From: Pseudoneobacillus sp042683745
GTDB lineage: Bacteria; Bacillota; Bacilli; Bacillales; Cytobacillaceae
Assembly (NCBI RefSeq): GCF_042683745.1
Contig: NZ_JBHUJX010000025.1
Span: forward strand, 1-64,000
Length of the DNA: 64,000 nucleotides
Reading direction: 5' to 3'
Shown: one piece after another, positions 26,873 through 37,021 of the stretch
Layout of the letters: each line of letters begins with the position of its first letter
How positions within the stretch are numbered: position 1 is the stretch's first letter
Notes under the pieces: generated by a model
Databases searched by the model: none
The model's input: only the letters and a program-made list of their open reading frames with translations
What the model was told of the DNA's origin: nothing
Made by a program: the position numbers and the translations under genes

Positions 26873-27802
26873 ATGAAACAGTCAAGGCGACTCGGCCAAT
26901 TGATGATCATTAGCGGTGCTACTTTATGGGGACTCTCTGGTCCTATGATTCAATGGTTCTTTCAACATTCAGAGATAACGTCAATAGATTATCTAATTGT
27001 AAGATTATGGATCGCTGGTATATTTATTTTAGGCTTTCTGCATTTTAAGAAAGTTCCTATTTTTCAACTCTGGAAGCATCCAAAAGATGTCATACAGCTC
27101 TTATTATTTTCAATCATCGGTATGTTAGGAGGACAATATGTCTTTATCGAGACTGTCCGCATAAGCAATGCTGTAACCGCTACCTTGTTCCAATTTCTCG
27201 GCCCTGTGCTTATTACGATTTGGGTCTCATTACAGAATAAAAAGTTGCCGACATCACTACAATTACTTGCCGTTCTGGCTGCATTATTCGGTACCTTTTT
27301 CCTCATTACCAATGGCAATGCGGAGAGTATTGTCTTATCAAATCAAGCGATTATTTTTGGGATACTAACAGCAGTAACCTTTGCTTTTTACACTTTACAG
27401 CCTAATTCTCTAATAAAGAAATGGGGCACATCTATCATTGTTGGTTGGGGAATGTTGCTCGGGGGTATAGTTTTATTTTTGTTACAACCATCTTTTAGTC
27501 TTTCTAACATGATTCACCATTTAACTATGGGAACGGGCTCGATGCTTATTTTAATTATCATTAGTGGAACATTATCATTTGCTCTCTATTTTGGAAGTTT
27601 AAAATATCTATCTCCAATGGAAACTAGTATTCTATCAAGCATTGAACCACTCGTGGCAGCCCTTGTATCTATTATTTGGCTGAAGGAAACTTTTGGTGTG
27701 TTTCAATTAGTAGGTGGGATGTTTATCATATTGGCAGTAGTATTTTTAACAATACCTGAAAAAGAAATTCAACCTAAAATGGTATCAAAACGTGCCTCAT
27801 GA
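26873..27802 (+). CDS. EamA family (DMT) transporter
   Basis: A 309-residue protein of ten predicted membrane helices, built of two EamA repeats (about residues 10-145 and 160-292). Recognisable parts are GATLWGLSGPM in helix 1, FQFLGPVLITIW, and YLSPMETSILSSIEPLVAAL. It probably exports an amino acid or other small metabolite. It is divergent from, and likely controlled by, the MocR-type regulator. GGGGG lies 8 nt before the ATG at 26873. Confidence 0.88.
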   Translation: MKQSRRLGQLMIISGATLWGLSGPMIQWFFQHSEITSIDYLIVRLWIAGIFILGFLHFKKVPIFQLWKHPKDVIQLLLFSIIGMLGGQYVFIETVRISNAVTATLFQFLGPVLITIWVSLQNKKLPTSLQLLAVLAALFGTFFLITNGNAESIVLSNQAIIFGILTAVTFAFYTLQPNSLIKKWGTSIIVGWGMLLGGIVLFLLQPSFSLSNMIHHLTMGTGSMLILIIISGTLSFALYFGSLKYLSPMETSILSSIEPLVAALVSIIWLKETFGVFQLVGGMFIILAVVFLTIPEKEIQPKMVSKRAS

Positions 27803-27809
27803 CAAAAAT

Positions 27810-27852
27810 AGCGCCTGTTGTTTATTCCTATATAAGGACGATAACAGGCGCT
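27810..27852. terminator. Bidirectional terminator between convergent genes
   Basis: Perfect 10-bp stem AGCGCCTGTT/AACAGGCGCT (27810-27819 and 27843-27852) with a 23-nt loop. A T-run (ATTTTTGTC) follows on the minus strand; the plus side has TTTG only. It lies between the EamA and hydrolase stop codons. Confidence 0.85.
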
Positions 27853-27858
27853 TTGAAA

Positions 27859-28962
27859 TTAATTTCCTTCTTCTAAAATACGAACCAATATCTTCTTAAA
27901 CTCTTTAAAATCATTTTCATTAGGATAGTGTGCAGAGTTTTCCAAAGTGAAAAATTCTTTCTTTCCTGATGTCTTCAATGTATCTAAATATTCTTTAGCT
28001 AACGAATAATTTGCGACTTTATCATGCTTTCCTTGAATAAAGTATACCGATGTTTTCATTTCCGGTACGGTTTCAAATAAATTCGTTTTGATGATTTCCT
28101 CTTGAAGGTCCTTACTATCAAATATACTAAATTTCGGAGCTGAAATCAGAGTTTTATAAATATCTGAAATAGAATAATCTGGTGAAGTGAAAACACCTTT
28201 TATCAAGCCTAGTATACTAGCTTTCTTAGTATTCTCATCAAAATAATTATAACCAGGGTATTTATTTAGTAGATCTCCAAGTTTCGCTTCACGTTCATTG
28301 AAATAAGGTGCTCCGCCTATTTCTTCAAGTATTTTTAACGTTTTTTTATCATCTTTTTTACTTGCTTCTGTTTGTAACCAATGATAGGCATGCTTCTGAC
28401 CTTCGACTACATTCGTTACTTGTCCTAAACCAATATAGGCTCGAATTTTTTCTGGGTATCGGTGAGCTAATTCGATCCCAACGATTGAACCAAATGAATT
28501 ACCAATTACAACTATTTGTTCTTGATTAAATTTGTTTCGTACAAAATCAACCACTTCATTTGCATCACTGACAAATTGATCCATATTCATTATTGAAACG
28601 TCCATATTTTTAACATAGCTTTTACCTGAACCACGTTGATCATAATAAACTGCCGTACAACTCTTCGTGATTTCAGGAAAAAGTGACCGAGCGCTTACAC
28701 CAAATGGAAAGGGTGCTCCTGGTCCACCATGTAGAAAGATGCACACTGGATTAGATTTGTCGGCTCCTTCAATAAGAAGACTTTGGTTAATTCCTCCAAT
28801 TTTAATTTCTTCAACTTCGCTTATGCCGCCATTTACAACTAACTCTTCACTTTTATTCATAATTTGCTTCTGTTTGAATTCTCGTACGATAAGAGAGATA
28901 ACGATTGCAAACAAAATGATTGAAATAATAATGAAGAATCCATTTTTAACAACTGAAAACAT
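27859..28962 (-). CDS. Membrane-anchored alpha/beta hydrolase, proline iminopeptidase-like
   Basis: A 367-residue protein with one N-terminal membrane helix (about residues 6-25), then an alpha/beta hydrolase domain. Motifs are FLHGGPGAPFP, YYDQRGSGKS, the nucleophile in VIGNSFGSIVG (GNSFG) and the catalytic His in ENSAHYPNEND. It is a paralogue of the hydrolase at 20339, with similar order and spacing through the domain, but this copy is outward-facing or membrane-bound. Two Met codons are close together; ATG at 28962 gives 7 nt to GGTAGG, while ATG at 28968 touches it. Confidence 0.85.
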   Translation of the reverse strand: MFSVVKNGFFIIISIILFAIVISLIVREFKQKQIMNKSEELVVNGGISEVEEIKIGGINQSLLIEGADKSNPVCIFLHGGPGAPFPFGVSARSLFPEITKSCTAVYYDQRGSGKSYVKNMDVSIMNMDQFVSDANEVVDFVRNKFNQEQIVVIGNSFGSIVGIELAHRYPEKIRAYIGLGQVTNVVEGQKHAYHWLQTEASKKDDKKTLKILEEIGGAPYFNEREAKLGDLLNKYPGYNYFDENTKKASILGLIKGVFTSPDYSISDIYKTLISAPKFSIFDSKDLQEEIIKTNLFETVPEMKTSVYFIQGKHDKVANYSLAKEYLDTLKTSGKKEFFTLENSAHYPNENDFKEFKKILVRILEEGN

Positions 28963-29004
28963 GATCATTCCTACCTATTCATTGGTAATATGGTTGAATC
29001 CCGC

Positions 29005-29050
29005 CATTCTTTTGACTCCCCCTTTTTAAGGGGAGTTTACTAAAAGAATG
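29005..29050. repeat. Nested palindrome between the hydrolase and RND genes
   Basis: The outer arms CATTCTTTT/AAAAGAATG are perfect, and the inner arms CTCCCC/GGGGAG enclose an A/T loop. No T-run follows. It lies after the RND stop codon and 37 bp before the hydrolase start, so it may be a terminator-like barrier or an operator. Confidence 0.5.
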
Positions 29051-29098
29051 TTTGAATTCATTATACTGCTTTTGCATGTATTTCAGTTTTATTTTTTT

Positions 29099-32000
29099 CT
29101 ACTTTTTCCTTGGGTTAAATAAGCTATATAGCACTGGTACAATGAATAGTGTTAAAAGAGTTGACGTAATTAATCCACCAATGACCACAACCGCAAGCGA
29201 AGCAGATACAATTCCAGCATGACTAGAAATCGCCATCGGTATTAAAGCACCCACTGTTGCAATGGCCGTCATTAAGATTGGTCTGATCCGTACGACTCCA
29301 GCTTCAATCAACGCCTCATGCTTTTCTAGACCAATTTTTTCATTTTGTTTGACTTTGTCGATAAGAACAATCGCATTTGTCACAACAATTCCGTTTAACA
29401 TGAGCAATCCGATCATAGCTGGCATTCCAATAGGCTCTTTAACAATATATAGACCTAATAAAGCACCGATCACGGAGAATGGAATCGCGAATAAGATAAC
29501 AAATGGAGCTTTTCCTTCCCCAAAAGCAATAACCATAACCATGTATACGAGAAGAATGCTCACTGCAATAGCGAGTGCCATATTTTTGAATCCTTCTTCC
29601 ATCGCGGCAGAAGCACCTTCTTTGTAGTAATTCACACTACTAGGTAAATTCAATTTTGCGATTGCGTCATCCGCCTTTTTCGACACTTCACCTGTTTTTG
29701 AATCGGTGATTTGAGCGAAAACCATCACATATTCATTTTGATTTAAGTGAGTAATAACAGTTCTGTTATTCACACGTTTAAGTTCTCCCACTTCTTTTAA
29801 AGCAACAGGCATACCTAGCAAATTAATAATTTTCTGATCTCCTAATTTTTCTAAAGAAGTAAGCTGATCCATTTTCAATCGTAACTTAACATCTGTTGTT
29901 TGATCATCTAAATTCATCGTTGTAACAACATCACCATTTATCAAATCACGAAGACTTTTTCCAACCATCGCTGGCATCAAAGCTTTTTCAGCCAACTTAT
30001 CTTCATTTAAATCAATTTCAATTTCTGGCTCATCGCCTTCTAATGATGAACTAACGTCTGCCATTCCTTTTATTTCTTTTAATTCACCAACTATTTTTTT
30101 GCTTGCTGCTTTGATCTCCTCGAAATCTGATCCATTTACGACCAATACGTATTGAGACTGTGCTCCTCCAGCAAAACTTCCGACTCCAGAAACAGAAATT
30201 TCCTTCGCTTCCTTCATGTTAGAAAATTGCTTTCGCAAATCTTTTATCAATCCTTCAGCATCTTTGACTGAATCTTTTAAAGCAAAAGTAATCGAAGCAT
30301 GTTCAAATTCTCCATTTACACTTGTACTTACAAGTTTTACTTCTGTTTTATTTAACAAAATATTCTCAACCTTACCTGCTACTTCACTAGTTTTCTCTGG
30401 TGAACTACCTTTTTCCATGGAGATGCTCACATCAAAATTACTCGCTTTTTCTTGAGGTAAAAAGGTTGTTCCCAGTTTAGGGGCAATAAACACGACAGAA
30501 CTTGCAAGAAGTACCAATGACATGACAAGAGTCACGATTCTATTTTTCAAAACCCATGTAAGTCCTTTTCGATAACCTTTTTGCAATGAATTTTCACGAT
30601 GTTCCTTTGGTGAAATTTTCAATAGGAAAATTCTCGACATTAATGGAACAACGGTAACCGCTACGATTAAGGAAAAGATTAGTGATATGACAATCGTCCA
30701 TGCAAGCGGTGCAAAGAATCTTCCAATAATACCTGGAACAAATGCCATTGGTAAGAAAACGGCAATCGTTGTGATAGTTGAAGATGTAATGGCTGACGCC
30801 ACTTCCCTTGTTGCTTGCTCAACAAGTCTTTCATTTCTCTCTTTTGCCGCTCTAATTCTTCTAAACACATTCTCAATGACAACAATGGAATCATCAACGA
30901 CTCGCCCAACTGCTACCGCTATTCCTGCTAACGTCATAATATTCAAAGTGTAGCCAAGCATATTAATAACGGTAAAGGAAGCAAAGATCGATAGTGGAAT
31001 CGAGATAATAGCAATAATCGTTGATCGAACATTTCTCAGAAACAGAAACGTAACAACAACAGCCATTACTGCTCCAAGCAATGCTTCTCTTAGCATGGAA
31101 TACACTGAATCTTTAATTTCTATCGATTGATCACGTAAAGTTTTAATTTCAAATCCTTCTGGAAGCTTTACAGCTTCAACTTCTTCTTTCACTTTTTCAA
31201 CGATAGCAACAACATTGGCTCCACCCTCGGCTACAATTCCAAATCTTACTCCAGGTTTTCCATTGATTCTCGTAAAATCACTTGTGTTTTCAGATCCGTA
31301 GGCCACGTCTGCAATTTCACTTAGTTTAATACTTTCAAGTTTAGGCACTGCACCTGTTACTGTACTAAACAAACGAATATTTTTCACATCATCTAATGAT
31401 TTTAATTCTTTACTGACGCGTACAGGCAGTACTTCGCTGGATAGAGTTACGTCTCCCGTCGGAATGGTAAGATTATTTGCTGTAATCGCTGTTTTTACAT
31501 CATCAAGTGTGATTCCACGTTTCTTAAGTTCTTCTGGTAAGAGATGAATGGTTACCGACTTTTTATCTAGTCCGCCAACTTCTACTTTATTCACTCCTTC
31601 AATCACTTCAAGTCTAGGAATGATACTATCTTGAACAAACTTCTGTACTTCTGACTGATTTTTACTTGCGTATACCCCCATTGAGAATACCGTTGGGTCT
31701 GGTTCAGGCCCTTGTAAAATAATCTCAGGGTTTTCAGCAGTTTCTGGTAGCTTTATTTTATCAATAGCAGCTCTTACTAACTGTTCTGCCTCATTCATAC
31801 TGATCGACATGTCAAACTCCATCGTCGAATAAGCAGCATTTGAAACAGCGTCAGTATAAACATTCTTTACACCATCAATATTCATGAGCTCTCTTTCGAC
31901 TGGCTCTCCAATATCCTTCATCGATTGATCAGGAGATGCACCTGGATAAACAATGGCAACTGTCATATAAGGAATATCAACATTCGGATACTTTTCGATA

Positions 32001-32104
32001 TTGATTTCCCTTAATGAGTAAATACCTCCTGCAACGATTAGCAGCATCATTAAAAACAGTGCTACTGCATTTTTCATACTAAAACGAATAATTGATCTTA
32101 TCAT
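29099..32104 (-). CDS. RND family efflux transporter (SwrC/AcrB-like)
   Basis: About 1001 residues with the classical layout: helix 1, a large extracytoplasmic loop, helices 2-6, helix 7, a second large loop and helices 8-12. The helix 4 charged residues of proton translocation appear in GRVVDDSIVVIENVFRR (two Asp). The protein resembles the Gram-positive SwrC/YerP group and acts without an outer-membrane partner; no membrane fusion protein gene is adjacent. Substrates of this group include surfactin-like lipopeptides and acriflavine. ATG at 32104 follows GGAGAAAAGG; the frame extends 13 codons further upstream without support. Confidence 0.9.
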   Translation of the reverse strand: MIRSIIRFSMKNAVALFLMMLLIVAGGIYSLREINIEKYPNVDIPYMTVAIVYPGASPDQSMKDIGEPVERELMNIDGVKNVYTDAVSNAAYSTMEFDMSISMNEAEQLVRAAIDKIKLPETAENPEIILQGPEPDPTVFSMGVYASKNQSEVQKFVQDSIIPRLEVIEGVNKVEVGGLDKKSVTIHLLPEELKKRGITLDDVKTAITANNLTIPTGDVTLSSEVLPVRVSKELKSLDDVKNIRLFSTVTGAVPKLESIKLSEIADVAYGSENTSDFTRINGKPGVRFGIVAEGGANVVAIVEKVKEEVEAVKLPEGFEIKTLRDQSIEIKDSVYSMLREALLGAVMAVVVTFLFLRNVRSTIIAIISIPLSIFASFTVINMLGYTLNIMTLAGIAVAVGRVVDDSIVVIENVFRRIRAAKERNERLVEQATREVASAITSSTITTIAVFLPMAFVPGIIGRFFAPLAWTIVISLIFSLIVAVTVVPLMSRIFLLKISPKEHRENSLQKGYRKGLTWVLKNRIVTLVMSLVLLASSVVFIAPKLGTTFLPQEKASNFDVSISMEKGSSPEKTSEVAGKVENILLNKTEVKLVSTSVNGEFEHASITFALKDSVKDAEGLIKDLRKQFSNMKEAKEISVSGVGSFAGGAQSQYVLVVNGSDFEEIKAASKKIVGELKEIKGMADVSSSLEGDEPEIEIDLNEDKLAEKALMPAMVGKSLRDLINGDVVTTMNLDDQTTDVKLRLKMDQLTSLEKLGDQKIINLLGMPVALKEVGELKRVNNRTVITHLNQNEYVMVFAQITDSKTGEVSKKADDAIAKLNLPSSVNYYKEGASAAMEEGFKNMALAIAVSILLVYMVMVIAFGEGKAPFVILFAIPFSVIGALLGLYIVKEPIGMPAMIGLLMLNGIVVTNAIVLIDKVKQNEKIGLEKHEALIEAGVVRIRPILMTAIATVGALIPMAISSHAGIVSASLAVVVIGGLITSTLLTLFIVPVLYSLFNPRKK

Positions 32105-32260
32105 GCCTTTTCTCCAATCTTTCATTTGATTATTTTGGTACACCTTCCAACTTTTACAAAAATAATCATATTGTATTTTTCATACAGACAAATGGAGCGG
32201 AGGATTTATCTTTTTCTAAGACTTAAGACTTAGTGCATGTAAGTAAATAAACAAAAAAAA

Positions 32261-32288
32261 GTAAAGAAGCATTGTTATGCCTCTTTAC
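32261..32288 (-). terminator. Terminator of the MoxR-DUF58-DUF4129 operon
   Basis: Stem GTAAAGAAGC/GCCTCTTTAC with an 8-nt loop, overlapping the last codons of the DUF4129 gene. TTTTTTTTG follows on the minus strand. Confidence 0.85.
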
Positions 32289-33486
32289 CCTTTTCGTTTT
32301 TTTTGCGTTCTTTTATCTCTCTTTTCATTTCTTCAAAGATCTCTTCATAATGCTTTGCCTCATCTTTAGGAATGATCACTTCTCCGTATCGAACACAATC
32401 ATAGGCGTAAAAAAGATCTTCATCTTTTCGAAAATTCACTCGATGAAACCATTCCTGAACAGTTTCATGGTCATACCTACCCATGCCGTATTTCTCCGCA
32501 TAAATCTGAAAATGGAAAAACAGTTTTCGGATATACTCGTTTGGAGCGGGTTCCCCGAAGAATCGATGTTTTTTTCCAAGATTCCTTTGAACAGGTTGAT
32601 GTTCAATTTCTATTCCTGATGATGGAGCATTATCGTCTCTATTCATCTTCCGCTTTCTAACGAAAAACCAAATGACAAATAACACGATAGCAAGTAAAAG
32701 CAGCCAAAGCCAAATTGGATCTTCTACAGCTACCGGGGTATCTGATAATCCTCCCTTTTGATCATCGGTGAATTCTACTTGTTCAAATTCATCCTTATCG
32801 ACAGCCCTTCTACGATCCCTAATAATGATACTCTCAACTAGATTAAAAATAGGTGTAAGAAGAAAACCGATGATTAAAAATAAACCTTCAAATATGGTAA
32901 AAACCATCCACTTTGCAATCGGAATCAAAAATGTTACTGCTGTAGCTAATGCAGCCGCAATCCCAAGTACACCGGCAATTCCACCAACATTTCGAACGTT
33001 TTTATTTGTTTCCACTTGCTGCAAAAATCGACCAACACTAAATAGCAATGTGAAAATGATGACGGTGCCAAATAACCAATTCATAAATGGGAATTTATAT
33101 ACCCATCCTTCTAAAAAAATAACGAAAGCACTACAATAAAACAGAATCGCTAATTTGGTCCTTTCCTCTTTCCACATAGCCGGATCTTTTAGAAATGCTG
33201 TCATACGGAAAAATAAAAACACCGCAATTAATACAATTGACATGAATGTAAAGCCAAATACATAGGCAATCCCACCTGATAAAACTGCTCCTACAAATGG
33301 AAGTGTTCCCGAAACTAGCTTTTGTTTCAAACCAAATAGTAAAAACAAATAAGCAACAGCAAGTACAGCTACAAAGCTGGGAATAGAAGGTATTTCCCCT
33401 ATTCTGGTATAAAAAAGAAAGAGAAGGAAATATAAAAATAAACCTTCAATTGAAAAATAGTAAGCTGGCAATATCCTCTGTATCAT
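32275..33486 (-). CDS. DUF4129 membrane protein lacking a transglutaminase domain
   Basis: A 403-residue protein with about seven membrane helices in residues 1-225, a charged linker, one more helix (about 255-275) and a C-terminal DUF4129 domain (about 315-385, with YGMGRYDHETVQEWFHRV). In most Bacillus MoxR operons the third protein (YebA/TgpA type, ~700 residues) carries an extracytoplasmic transglutaminase-like domain between the helices. That domain is absent here, so the protein is about 300 residues short in the middle. It is translated 25 nt after DUF58. A role in cell-surface assembly is inferred from the operon. Confidence 0.82.
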   Translation of the reverse strand: MIQRILPAYYFSIEGLFLYFLLFLFYTRIGEIPSIPSFVAVLAVAYLFLLFGLKQKLVSGTLPFVGAVLSGGIAYVFGFTFMSIVLIAVFLFFRMTAFLKDPAMWKEERTKLAILFYCSAFVIFLEGWVYKFPFMNWLFGTVIIFTLLFSVGRFLQQVETNKNVRNVGGIAGVLGIAAALATAVTFLIPIAKWMVFTIFEGLFLIIGFLLTPIFNLVESIIIRDRRRAVDKDEFEQVEFTDDQKGGLSDTPVAVEDPIWLWLLLLAIVLFVIWFFVRKRKMNRDDNAPSSGIEIEHQPVQRNLGKKHRFFGEPAPNEYIRKLFFHFQIYAEKYGMGRYDHETVQEWFHRVNFRKDEDLFYAYDCVRYGEVIIPKDEAKHYEEIFEEMKREIKERKKNEKGKEA

Positions 33487-33511
33487 TTATGTTCACCCAT
33501 TTCCTACCACT

Positions 33512-34711
33512 TTAAGAACGACTGAGTGGAATAATTGCTGGATATTCCACGTCATCATGAAGTAGGTATACTCTTTGCCCTTTTTTCTGCATTTGGGCTA
33601 AATGAAGATAACCCTCTTCTTCATAAGGACCGCAAGCAATCACAACTGGTGAATTTTGTTGTTGCTTATCAACATAACGAAGAAGCTTATTTATTGGAAG
33701 AGTATTACCATTACGTTGTACTCTTGCAAGGCTATCAAGGACTCTTCCTAACTGATGTGTACCGTTTCCGATCGGAATATGGTATACGGCACCTTGACTA
33801 GCCGTGCGGATATTTAGAAATACTTCATAGTCTATACCTTTTTTTGTGGCAACTTGAGCCATGTAGGCTACATTACTTGCGATGGATTCAATATTTTCAA
33901 CTACACCCATATGATAGTTAGGCGTATTAGGTTCACGTAAATTAATAATAAACGTCCAAGAATGGTGAGCAGTCCGTTCATAAATTTTCGTTTGTAGGTT
34001 TTGTGTTTTTGCACTCGCTTTCCAATGAATCCGTTGAAATGAATCTGTAAAAACATAATCCCTTGTACCAATTGGCGCTAAAATTTGCTCATACATACTT
34101 GTAGGTGTGGCATAGTTACCTTGTAACTTTGTTGCAACTAACTGATCAGTCTGTGGTACTGCGATGGAAGTTGGATGAATAATCAACTCCTTTTGAATAT
34201 ATGGCTGGTAGGTTAACTCAACGGAACCAAAACCAAAAAAGTTAGGAATGATTAATTCTAATGATTTAATTCTAGTTACCCCACGCCTCATTGCTTTTAG
34301 TTGTAACGGAATATGAATCGTATCATTCCCTTTTAATTGAATAGGGATCATTAATTCCACGTTCGATTCGCTATGTAAAGATGGAATTCCTACTCCCTCA
34401 ACAACGTTTTCCAATCTAACCTGCAAAGTAGCTTGAAAGATTGGTAATCTACTAAGCTGCGAAAGGACAATATTTACTGTCGTTTCCTCTCCTTCTGAAA
34501 GACGGATTGTTTCTCGATTGTTTTCAAATTCGAGGCTATCTGCAGCATGGTTTAAATAGTAAATACTCATTCGACTTAATACTAACAATAAGCCTCCAAG
34601 AAACATCAACCAAAATGTTTGTTGATAAAAACTAAAAACCAATAAAACAGCTGAGATTAAGGTAATACCTTCTAATGTATTACCCCCATTAATGGTTTTC
34701 CTCCATGCCAT
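33512..34711 (-). CDS. DUF58 domain protein
   Basis: A 399-residue protein with two N-terminal membrane helices (about residues 13-50), a beta-rich middle part and the DUF58 block YEQILAPIGTRDYVFTDSFQ, followed by IHWKASAKTQNLQTKIYER. DUF58 proteins are von Willebrand-like partners of MoxR ATPases. The start codon overlaps the MoxR stop (TAATG), so the two are translationally coupled. Confidence 0.88.
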   Translation of the reverse strand: MAWRKTINGGNTLEGITLISAVLLVFSFYQQTFWLMFLGGLLLVLSRMSIYYLNHAADSLEFENNRETIRLSEGEETTVNIVLSQLSRLPIFQATLQVRLENVVEGVGIPSLHSESNVELMIPIQLKGNDTIHIPLQLKAMRRGVTRIKSLELIIPNFFGFGSVELTYQPYIQKELIIHPTSIAVPQTDQLVATKLQGNYATPTSMYEQILAPIGTRDYVFTDSFQRIHWKASAKTQNLQTKIYERTAHHSWTFIINLREPNTPNYHMGVVENIESIASNVAYMAQVATKKGIDYEVFLNIRTASQGAVYHIPIGNGTHQLGRVLDSLARVQRNGNTLPINKLLRYVDKQQQNSPVVIACGPYEEEGYLHLAQMQKKGQRVYLLHDDVEYPAIIPLSRS

Positions 34712-35661
34712 TACTTCAACGCCCCAGTTTCAGCAGGTACTTCTACATTATTTAAAATCGATTTAAGCACTTGAGCATTTGTCTTTTTTAATGAAGCATC
34801 CATCGTTAATACTAAACGATGAGCTAAAATATATTCAGCAACATCCTTTACATCCTGTGGAGTAACAAAATATCTATCTTGTGTAAATGCTCTTCCTTGA
34901 GCTCCCCTCATTAATGCTAATGTTCCACGTGGACTGACGCCCATTTCAATTTCATCATGATGACGAGATAAATGAACGATATTTAGGATGTAATCCTCCA
35001 CATCACTAGAAATCGTAACCTGCTTTACTTCTTCCTTCATTTGAGAAATCTCTTCCAAAGTAAGAACTGTTTCTAGTTCGTTATAAGGAGTACCTGAACG
35101 ATAGGTCTGCATGATTTTCTTTTCTTCTTCGATCGATGGATAACTTAATGGAATTTGCATGAAGAAACGATCCATTTGTGCTTCAGGTAGAGCGAAAGTA
35201 CCTTGCTGTGACTCAATGGGGTTTTGTGTAGCGATAACGATAAAAGGCTTTGGTAACGGAATGGTTTCACCATCTATAGTAACTTGACGTTCTTCCATCA
35301 CCTCTAATAAACTTGCTTGTGTTCTAGGAGTTGCACGATTGATTTCATCTGCTAATAATATATTTGTCATAACCGGACCGATGCGGAGTTGGAAATCTTG
35401 TTCCTTAGGATGGAAAAATTGAATTCCAGTTACATCACTCGGCAATAAATCAGGCGTGAATTGAATTCGTTTAAAAGATCCACTAATCGTTTTTGCAAAG
35501 CTCTTCGCTAATTGAGTTTTCCCAGTACCGGGAACACTTTCAAGTAGAACGTGACCATCATTCAAAAGAGAAATAAAAACTAATTCAACCGTCTCCTCTT
35601 TACCAATAATCACTTTTCCAATTTCTTTTTTTAGTTGTAATACCTTTTCTTTTAAGTTCAT
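34711..35661 (-). CDS. MoxR family AAA+ ATPase
   Basis: A 316-residue AAA+ ATPase. Walker A is ESVPGTGKTQLAK (near residue 45), Walker B is ILLADEINRATPRTQASLLE, sensor 1 is VIATQNPIES, and the lid follows. MoxR proteins are chaperone-like ATPases that activate or remodel partner proteins together with DUF58 and DUF4129/transglutaminase proteins. It is the first gene of a three-gene operon, with AGAGGAG before ATG 35661. Confidence 0.92.
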   Translation of the reverse strand: MNLKEKVLQLKKEIGKVIIGKEETVELVFISLLNDGHVLLESVPGTGKTQLAKSFAKTISGSFKRIQFTPDLLPSDVTGIQFFHPKEQDFQLRIGPVMTNILLADEINRATPRTQASLLEVMEERQVTIDGETIPLPKPFIVIATQNPIESQQGTFALPEAQMDRFFMQIPLSYPSIEEEKKIMQTYRSGTPYNELETVLTLEEISQMKEEVKQVTISSDVEDYILNIVHLSRHHDEIEMGVSPRGTLALMRGAQGRAFTQDRYFVTPQDVKDVAEYILAHRLVLTMDASLKKTNAQVLKSILNNVEVPAETGALK

Positions 35662-35903
35662 TCGACTTCTCCTCTTAATTATGTTTAAAGAAGTAGACAG
35701 CGTCCTCTTCTATGTACTGAATGCTCGAAACATTCAGACCATTTCCTATTATTATGCAATTTCATATTCTGTTTGTCTATTTTTATTTACAAATTATAGA
35801 CAATTTTCGATTCGTTTCGTTCGTATATCTATTCCATATTAAGGATATGGTATTCTAAGAAGAAAGAAGGATTAATCTAACGATACTTGAAGGGAATAAT
35901 AAA

Positions 35904-36527
35904 ATGGCTGGGAAAAAATTTTATGTTGTATGGAGCGGGAGAAAAACAGGTATTTATAACAATTGGGCTGATTGTGAGAAGCAAACAAAAGGCTATCAGG
36001 GGGCACGGTTCAAGTCCTTCTCTTCATTAGAAGAAGCAACCGAGGCATTTAATAATGGAGGTTCAATAACAGGACAAACCAAAACGAAAATAAAGAGTAA
36101 TTCTGCCCAACCAAGTAACACCACATATGAAATGGAAAGTATATCTGTTGATGCAGCCTGCAGTGGAAATCCTGGAATGATGGAATATCAAGGTGTATCT
36201 ACGAAAACGGGAGAAGTTATTTTTCATTTTGGACCTATTTTAGGTACAAATAATATTGGCGAATTTTTAGGAATTGTCCATGCCCTAGCATATTTGAAAC
36301 AAAAAGGCGAAAATACAACCATCTATTCCGATTCAATGACAGCCCTTTCATGGGTTCGAAACAAAAAAGCAAATACTACATTAGTAAAAAACGAAAAAAC
36401 AGAAGAAGTTTGGAAAATGATTGTACGTGCAGAAAAATGGTTAAAGGAAAATACCTATCAGAATAAAATACTAAAATGGGACACCAATCAACTTGGGGAA
36501 ATAAAGGCGGATTTTGGTAGGAAGTAG
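35904..36527 (+). CDS. Viroplasmin-RNase H family protein
   Basis: A 207-residue protein with an N-terminal viroplasmin/caulimovirus-type domain (about residues 1-50: FYVVWSGRKTGIYNNWADC and FKSFSSLEEA), which binds RNA-DNA hybrids. A type 1 RNase H domain follows. The catalytic residues are visible: Asp in VDAACSGNPG, Glu in NNIGEFLGIV, Asp in IYSDSMTALSW and the last Asp in GEIKADFGRK. It degrades RNA in hybrids. The start ATG at 35904 has AAGGGAA upstream. Its stop abuts an inverted-repeat-bounded segment at 36527-37545. Confidence 0.9.
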   Translation: MAGKKFYVVWSGRKTGIYNNWADCEKQTKGYQGARFKSFSSLEEATEAFNNGGSITGQTKTKIKSNSAQPSNTTYEMESISVDAACSGNPGMMEYQGVSTKTGEVIFHFGPILGTNNIGEFLGIVHALAYLKQKGENTTIYSDSMTALSWVRNKKANTTLVKNEKTEEVWKMIVRAEKWLKENTYQNKILKWDTNQLGEIKADFGRK

Positions 36528-36901
36528 TCAAAAAAAAGACACCTTCCATTAACGGGTTCCGTTCCCTATCGCAAACATTAAAAATGTAAACTAAAATGAC
36601 CTGCAAAATGTATACTAATTTGTAGGTCATTTTTATTTGATATAGAGGGATTTTAGTTATAATCTTGAGTGAATTTGTCGTTCAATTTGTATATAAAAAT
36701 GAAGAGGTACACTGCCTAGTGCATATCTACAAATTGCACTACATTTTAACTTACAAATTGATTCGCATAAAATATTGTTGTTTTTTATTATTATGGTTTA
36801 ATTACGTGTTAAAAACTTTATAGCAAGTAAACTAATGACCTATTATGTTCATTATGTAAGTAAGACTACACAGCTGAATTTCCTACCTATCCAACAAAAA
36901 A

Positions 36902-36940
36902 GCCCCCTAAAGCCCCTATTTAGGTGAAGAGGGGGAAACA
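36902..36940 (-). terminator. Terminator downstream of the 29-residue ORF
   Basis: CCTAAA/TTTAGG within CCC/GGG outer arms (36903-36935); GGCTTTTTTGTTGG follows on the minus strand. It ends a transcript that would include the ORF at 37022-37111. Confidence 0.7.
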
Positions 36941-37021
36941 AAATGTGCTCCTAAAAAATAAATCTATAACATAGGGTTCAGTTTATGAAGCAACCAATAA
37001 TTTGAGTAGATATGGAAAAGC

